This document shows, piece by piece, positions 60,058 through 64,000 of a stretch of 64,000 bases of DNA. This DNA comes from Bryobacterales bacterium (lineage in GTDB: Bacteria > Acidobacteriota > Terriglobia > Bryobacterales > Bryobacteraceae), in assembly GCA_009697505.1 (NCBI GenBank), contig SHUD01000002.1:62001-126000 (forward strand), written 5' to 3'. The notes under the pieces are model-generated. The model had not been told where the DNA came from. It did not search any database and worked only from the letters and a program-made list of their open reading frames with translations. The position numbers and the translations under genes were made by a program. Position 1 is the stretch's first letter, and every line of letters starts with the position of its first letter.

Positions 60058-61431
60058 ATGTTTGATAACTTAAGCGACAAGCTTCAACGCGTATTTAAGA
60101 ACCTGCGCGGAGAAGGGAAGCTCTCGGCTGAGAACATGGAAGCCGCGTTGCGCGAGATCCGCGTGGCGCTGCTCGAAGCCGACGTGCATTTCCGCGTCGT
60201 CAAACAATTCATTGAGGCCGTGAGGGAAAAGGCCATGGGCCAGGATGTGCTCACGGCCCTCTCGCCCACCCAGCAGGTGATCAAGATCGTCCGCGACGAG
60301 CTGGTCAACATGCTCGGCGCGCATCAGGCCAAGCTGCGCACCGCCAACGAACCGCCCAGCGTCTACATAATCGTCGGCCTGCAGGGCTCCGGAAAAACTA
60401 CTTCCGCGGCGAAGCTCGCCCGGTACCTTTCCAAAAACGGGCACTCGCCCATTCTGGTTTCCGTGGACGTCTACCGTCCGGCTGCGCGCAAACAATTGAG
60501 CGTTCTGGCGCGGGATCTCAAGCTTCCCATTTACGAAGGAACGCCTGAGGAAACCAAGCCGGTTGAACTCGCGCGCTCGGCTCGCAAGGAAGCCATCCAA
60601 ACCGGACGCGACATTTTGCTGGTTGACACGGCCGGACGTCTGCACATTGATGATGATCTGATGACGGAGCTGAGCCAGTTGAAAGAACTGCTCAATCCCA
60701 CCGAAATCCTGTTCGTCGCCGACGCCATGACCGGTCAGGACGCCGTGAAGTCCGCCGACGAGTTTCATAAGCGGTTGGGTATCACTGGCTCCATCCTCAC
60801 CAAGATGGATGGCGACGCGCGCGGTGGCGCGGCGCTCTCGATTCGGTCGGTCACGGGCCAGCCACTCAAGTTCGTCGGCGTGGGCGAAAAGTCCGACGCG
60901 CTCGAGCCGTTTCACCCCGACCGCGTGGCGCAGCGGATTCTCGGCATGGGCGACGTGCTCAGCCTGATCGAGAAAGTCGGAGAATCCATCGATCACAAGC
61001 AAGCCGAGGAGATGCAGCGCAAGCTGATCGAAGACGACTTCACCTTGGGCGATTTCCGTGACCAGATGAAGCAGATCCGCAAGCTGGGGCCGCTCGAATC
61101 GATCCTGGGCATGATGCCGCAGATCGGCGTGATGAAGGATCTGAAGAACGTCAAGGTTGACGAAAAAGAGATCAACCGGTTGGTGGCGATCGTGGACTCC
61201 ATGACACCCAAAGAGCGCGCCAATCACATGATGATCAGCGGCCAGCGGCGCAAGCGCATCGCCAAGGGCAGCGGGACATCGGTGCAGGAAGTCAACAATT
61301 TACTGAAGCAGTACGCGCAGATGCGCAAGATGATGAAGAGCCTCACGGGCGGCGGCGGCTTCCTGGGTAAACGCATGGCGAAAATGATGGGTTCGGGGTC
61401 GCCCTTTGGCGGCTTGCCCTTTGGGCGCTAA
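60058..61431 (+). CDS. ffh: Signal recognition particle protein Ffh
   Basis: A 457-residue SRP GTPase that targets nascent membrane proteins together with the 4.5S RNA and FtsY. The N domain spans about 1-90, and G1 is GLQGSGKTTSAAKLARYL (about 105-122). Then come ISVDVYRPAARKQL-like G2/I-box sequence (SVDVYRPAARKQLSVLAR), G3 VDTAGRLHIDDDLM, and G4 TKMDGDARGGAALS. The methionine-rich M domain (about 300-457) has MHSGQRRKRI-like MISGQRRKRIAKGSGTSVQE. An ATAATG start region without a strong ribosome site. It leads the operon ffh-rpsP-khpA-rimM-trmD-rplS. Confidence 0.97.
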   Translation: MFDNLSDKLQRVFKNLRGEGKLSAENMEAALREIRVALLEADVHFRVVKQFIEAVREKAMGQDVLTALSPTQQVIKIVRDELVNMLGAHQAKLRTANEPPSVYIIVGLQGSGKTTSAAKLARYLSKNGHSPILVSVDVYRPAARKQLSVLARDLKLPIYEGTPEETKPVELARSARKEAIQTGRDILLVDTAGRLHIDDDLMTELSQLKELLNPTEILFVADAMTGQDAVKSADEFHKRLGITGSILTKMDGDARGGAALSIRSVTGQPLKFVGVGEKSDALEPFHPDRVAQRILGMGDVLSLIEKVGESIDHKQAEEMQRKLIEDDFTLGDFRDQMKQIRKLGPLESILGMMPQIGVMKDLKNVKVDEKEINRLVAIVDSMTPKERANHMMISGQRRKRIAKGSGTSVQEVNNLLKQYAQMRKMMKSLTGGGGFLGKRMAKMMGSGSPFGGLPFGR

Positions 61432-61464
61432 ACTAAGGAAAATAGAAGGACAGGAGTTCTAGGC

Positions 61465-61713
61465 ATGTTGATGATTCGTCTGGCGCGGTTCGGCAGCAAG
61501 AAAAAGCCGACCTACCGTGTCGTAGTGATTGACAAAGAACGCGCGCGCGATAGCCGCGCCGTCGAAGTAGTGGGCATCTATAATCCGGTGTCGCAGCCCA
61601 CGGCGGTGAGACTGGATCATGCGCGCATCGAGCACTGGATGAAGAACGGCGCGCAGCCATCCGCCACCGTGGCCCGCCTGATGAAGGCCAATCCGGCGGC
61701 AGTGGCGGCCTAG
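61465..61713 (+). CDS. rpsP: 30S ribosomal protein S16
   Basis: An 82-residue protein with [35 protein letters not shown] and [21 protein letters not shown], the standard bS16 sequence in standard length. It is 33 bases after ffh and 34 before the khpA frame. The ffh-rpsP-khpA-rimM-trmD-rplS arrangement is common across bacteria. Confidence 0.97.
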   Translation: MLMIRLARFGSKKKPTYRVVVIDKERARDSRAVEVVGIYNPVSQPTAVRLDHARIEHWMKNGAQPSATVARLMKANPAAVAA

Positions 61714-61753
61714 TGGCCGGCGGAGCCGGAGATATCCTCGAAGGAGCGTGACG

Positions 61754-61984
61754 GTGAAAGAACTAGTAGCGGAAATCGCCAAAGTGCTGGTGGATAGCCC
61801 GGACGAGGTGAACGTTCGCGAAGTGGAAGGCGAACAGGTTACGGTTCTGGAACTGCGCGTGGCTCCGGGCGATCTGGGGCGCGTGATCGGTAAGCAGGGC
61901 AGGACGGCTCGTTCGATCCGCACGCTGCTGGCCGCGGCCGGCGTTAAGGCCAACCGGCGGTTCACGCTGGAGATCCTGGAATAA
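61754..61984 (+). CDS. khpA: KH-domain RNA-binding protein KhpA
   Basis: A 76-residue single KH domain with [21 protein letters not shown] (GxxG loop in GKQG). The GTG at 61754 is the likely start because AAGGAG at 61741-61746 is seven bases before it; a GTG two codons upstream is too close to the site. KhpA pairs with KhpB/EloR in some bacteria to bind RNA and affect cell elongation. Its position between rpsP and rimM is the usual one. Confidence 0.9.
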   Translation: MKELVAEIAKVLVDSPDEVNVREVEGEQVTVLELRVAPGDLGRVIGKQGRTARSIRTLLAAAGVKANRRFTLEILE

Positions 61985-61989
61985 GGTGC

Positions 61990-62017
61990 GGGGCCCCCGG
62001 GGGTAACCGGGGCCCCT
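61990..62017 (+). promoter_or_regulatory. GC-rich hairpin between khpA and rimM
   Basis: The 43-base gap between khpA and rimM contains two GGGGCCCC-type palindromes separated by about a dozen bases (GGGGCCCC...GGTAACCGGGGCCCC), so a very stable stem can form. The rimM ribosome site GGGGAG begins at or just after the stem, so folding could limit RimM initiation. This is a structural observation only. Confidence 0.4.
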
Positions 62018-62027
62018 GGGGAGTAAT

Positions 62028-62549
62028 GTGGAGAATTGGGTCGCCATCGGGCGGCTGTGGCGTGCCCGCGGGAATCTCGGAGAGTTGCTCGGGGAATTGG
62101 ACAGCAGCGATCCGGGCCGTGAAGAGAAGCTGAAGGTAGTCGCCCTCGAAGTAGGCGGCGAGCGCCGGCGGATGCAGGTCGAAGAAGTTTGGCGCCATGA
62201 CGGCCGGCCGGTGTTTAAGTTCGCGGGAGTCGATTCGATTTCCGACGCCGAAAAGCTTGAGGGCGCGGAGATTTTGGTTTCGCCGGAAGACGTAGCGCTG
62301 CCGGAAGAGGGCGCTTACTCGTACGCGGAGCTGGTGGGATGCCGGGTGGAAGGCGGTTTTTCTTCAGGAGAGCCTTTCGCCGGTGTGGTCATGGGCGTTG
62401 AGGAATACGGCGGCCCGCCGCTGCTCGATGTGGAGTCGAACGGCCGCCAGGTTTTGATCCCGTTTGCGCGGGCGATTTGTAAAGAGATTGACGTGAGAAA
62501 CCGGATCATCCGCGTGGAGTTGCCGGATGGTTTGCTGGAGACCCAGTGA
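62028..62549 (+). CDS. rimM: Ribosome maturation factor RimM
   Basis: A 173-residue protein needed for processing of the 16S rRNA 3' domain. The N-terminal beta barrel starts VAIGRLWRARGNLGELLGEL. The C-terminal PRC-barrel is around EEGAYSYAELVGCRVEGGF, then GGPPLLDVESNGRQVLIPF and the ending IIRVELPDGLLE. The GTG at 62028 follows GGGGAGTAAT. It overlaps the trmD GTG by four bases (GTGA). Confidence 0.93.
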   Translation: MENWVAIGRLWRARGNLGELLGELDSSDPGREEKLKVVALEVGGERRRMQVEEVWRHDGRPVFKFAGVDSISDAEKLEGAEILVSPEDVALPEEGAYSYAELVGCRVEGGFSSGEPFAGVVMGVEEYGGPPLLDVESNGRQVLIPFARAICKEIDVRNRIIRVELPDGLLETQ

Positions 62550-63253
62550 AGTTTCACATCGTGACGATCTTCCCGGATTTTTTCCGGGGACCGTTCGAGC
62601 ACGGGGTGGTCCAGAAGGCGAGGGACGCCGGGCTCCTTGAGATCCATGTGCACGATTTGCGGACGTGGACTTACGACCGGCACCGGACCGTGGATGACCG
62701 GCCTTTTGGAGGCGGCGAGGGTATGCTGCTCAAGGCGGGACCGCTATTTGAGGCAGTAGAGGCCATTTTGCCTGAGCGTAGTGAAGGCTCTAAAGTGGTC
62801 CTGCTGTCGGCGCAGGGAAAGAAGTTCGATCAGGCGAAAGCGCGTGAGTTCGCCGGCTTGCATGAGCTGTTGTTGATTTGTGGCCGCTACGAAGGTGTGG
62901 ATGAACGCGTCGCCGAGCATTTAGCCGATGAGGAACTTTCCATCGGCGACTATGTTCTGAGCGGCGGCGAACTGGCGGCGGCGGTGGTGGTGGATGCCGT
63001 GGCCCGGTTGCGCGAAGGCGTGCTGGGAAACGAGACGTCCGCCGTGGATGAGTCGTTCGGCGAAGAGGGGTTGCTCGATTGGCCCCAGTACACGCGGCCC
63101 GCGGAGTTTCGCGGCTGGAAAGTGCCGGACGTGCTGATCGGCGGCAACCACGAAGAGATTCGCAAGTGGCGGGGGAAAGCAGCGCGCGAGAAAACCGCGC
63201 GGCAGCGGCCGGACTTGCTGGCGGCTTTGAGTTTGGAAAGTTCTGGAAAGTAG
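62546..63253 (+). CDS. trmD: tRNA (guanine-N1)-methyltransferase
   Basis: A 235-residue SPOUT methyltransferase making m1G37 in tRNAs. It starts with GTG. The N-terminal FHIVTIFPDFFRGPFEHGVV is followed by RPFGGGEGMLLKAGPLFEAV. The knot loop is VVLLSAQGKKFDQ, then ICGRYEGVDERVAEH and the SAM-binding SIGDYVLSGGELAAAVVVDA. The C-terminal YTRPAEFRGWKVPDVLIGGN is also standard. Coupled to rimM by a GTGA overlap; rplS follows nine bases later. Confidence 0.97.
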   Translation: MKFHIVTIFPDFFRGPFEHGVVQKARDAGLLEIHVHDLRTWTYDRHRTVDDRPFGGGEGMLLKAGPLFEAVEAILPERSEGSKVVLLSAQGKKFDQAKAREFAGLHELLLICGRYEGVDERVAEHLADEELSIGDYVLSGGELAAAVVVDAVARLREGVLGNETSAVDESFGEEGLLDWPQYTRPAEFRGWKVPDVLIGGNHEEIRKWRGKAAREKTARQRPDLLAALSLESSGK

Positions 63254-63262
63254 GAAACGATT

Positions 63263-63610
63263 ATGCAAAACGCAGTGATGGCCAAGATCTTGAAGAATAA
63301 CTTGCGGGCCAAGCACCCCGAGTTCCGCTGCGGCGACACCATCAAGGTGCACGTCAAGATCAAAGAAGGCGACAAGGAACGACTGCAGGTTTTTGAGGGC
63401 ACCGTAATCGCCCGCAATAACACCGGCATGAGCGAGACCATCACCGTGCGCAAGGTCAGCTTCGGGCAGGGCGTGGAGCGTATCTTCCCGGTGCAGGCTC
63501 CCGTGGTCGATCATATTGATGTCGTGCGTACGGGGCGGGTGCGCCGCGCCAAACTGTACTACCTGCGCGGTCTCAAAGGCAAAGCCGCCCGCCTGCGGGA
63601 GCGCGTATAG
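63263..63610 (+). CDS. rplS: 50S ribosomal protein L19
   Basis: A 115-residue bL19 with [40 protein letters not shown] and [20 protein letters not shown], ending [20 protein letters not shown]. Length and sequence are standard. An in-frame ATG eight codons downstream (MAKILKN) is an alternative start. It is followed 19 bases later by the rnhB start. Confidence 0.97.
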   Translation: MQNAVMAKILKNNLRAKHPEFRCGDTIKVHVKIKEGDKERLQVFEGTVIARNNTGMSETITVRKVSFGQGVERIFPVQAPVVDHIDVVRTGRVRRAKLYYLRGLKGKAARLRERV

Positions 63611-63629
63611 ACCGGCGGCTCGCTTCCAC

Positions 63630-64000
63630 ATGCCCAGCAGCCGCCACGAGCGCGCCGCGCGAAACGCCGGTTACCGGACCATTGCCGGACTCGACGAAGC
63701 GGGCCGGGGCGCGTTGTTCGGACCGGTCGTCGCCGCGGCTGTTGTGCTGGATCCCGGCCGCCAGATCCGCGGACTAGACGATAGCAAGCAGCTCGATCCG
63801 GAGCGGCGCCAGGTTCTCGCCGCGCGCATCCGCGAGCGCGCCGTTGCCTGGGCCATCGGCGCCGCTGACCCGTTTGAGATCGACCGCCTGAATATTCTGG
63901 AAGCCTCGCGGCTAGCCATGCGCCGTGCCGTTGAACGCCTCTCTGTCGCTTGCGACTACCTGCTCATCGATTTCATGCGCGTCGAGCTGGATATCCCGCA
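63630..64000 (+). CDS. rnhB: Ribonuclease HII (partial, runs off the window)
   Basis: The first 123 codons of RNase HII. The ATG at 63630 gives [20 protein letters not shown], followed by the hallmark [20 protein letters not shown] with the first two catalytic acids (Asp-Glu in DEAGRG). Later come [19 protein letters not shown] and [20 protein letters not shown], then [14 protein letters not shown] containing the next catalytic Asp. It removes RNA from RNA-DNA hybrids and misincorporated ribonucleotides. The gene continues past the right edge. Confidence 0.93.
   Translation, partial: MPSSRHERAARNAGYRTIAGLDEAGRGALFGPVVAAAVVLDPGRQIRGLDDSKQLDPERRQVLAARIRERAVAWAIGAADPFEIDRLNILEASRLAMRRAVERLSVACDYLLIDFMRVELDIP

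Noticed and set aside
1-64000. tRNA, rRNA, CRISPR arrays and insertion sequences
   Set aside because: Scanning the intergenic gaps showed no T-loop GGTTCGAATCC-type pattern, no spaced identical repeats and no transposase-like protein. Covariance-model searches would be needed to exclude small RNAs.

Overview
The window is about 60% GC and densely packed. It reads as a chromosomal segment of an acidobacterium, most likely of the Solibacter/Bryobacter group. This is inferred from the gene content: the secreted 'GKPDLSGVW' family, tandem secreted DinB-like proteins, amidases with twin-arginine leaders, and a mycobacterial-Sdh1-like succinate dehydrogenase. No database search was possible. Most genes are ordinary housekeeping genes, with several small accessory or decayed stretches between them.

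Layout. 1-7.5 kb: the end of a probable intradiol dioxygenase, a ModA-like binding protein, two tandem DinB-like secreted proteins, then a leftward block with guaA, an S41 processing peptidase, a MerR regulator, a GT87 membrane glycosyltransferase and a ThiS-type sulfur carrier. 7.5-20.4 kb: a rightward respiratory complex I operon in the order nuoA-C-D-E-F-G-H-J-K-L-M-N, stop-to-start overlapped for most of its length, with no nuoB and no nuoI. 20.4-25.8 kb: a HAD hydrolase and a LON-domain protein (leftward), then aroK, glycerate 2-kinase, nrdR and the primary sigma factor rpoD, which has a near-consensus promoter. 25.8-28 kb: decayed or small ORFs and an orphan TolC-like outer-membrane protein. 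28-33.2 kb: a cobalt-type nitrile hydratase cluster (alpha, beta, accessory), then a three-gene succinate dehydrogenase operon.

33.2-36.5 kb: a MazF/ribbon-helix-helix toxin-antitoxin pair, an amidase broken by an in-frame TGA, and an acyl-CoA ligase lacking its N-terminal third. 36.5-46.9 kb: a leftward block in transcription order: hypothetical secreted protein, hybrid histidine kinase, flgB, flgC, fliE (with an in-frame TAA), fliF, fliG, fliH, fliI, fliJ, a phosphofructokinase with PPi-type signature residues, and an enoyl-CoA hydratase. 47-57.8 kb: acyl-CoA dehydrogenase, two amidases, a methyltransferase, an acidobacterial secreted protein, a GNAT-like protein, a degenerate sensor kinase with a NarL-type regulator, an amidohydrolase, a possibly frame-scrambled hypothetical gene and an ST7/TPR-like protein. 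57.8-60 kb: a frameshifted sugar isomerase, a lone HicB-like gene and two overlapping stand-alone TIR-domain genes. 60-64 kb: the translation/secretion operon ffh-rpsP-khpA-rimM-trmD-rplS-rnhB, cut by the window end.

Two themes stand out. First, at least five genes appear broken by single stops, frameshifts or deletions, and two more are suspected. This could be real decay or assembly error, and raw reads would decide. Second, nitrile hydratase and amidases recur, and three of these genes encode an N-terminal NRR motif, which hints at nitrile/amide breakdown outside the cytoplasm. The best candidate for an undescribed system is the TIR-TIR pair at 59.08-59.95 kb. The missing nuoB and nuoI genes and the interrupted fliE are the most consequential oddities in core genes.
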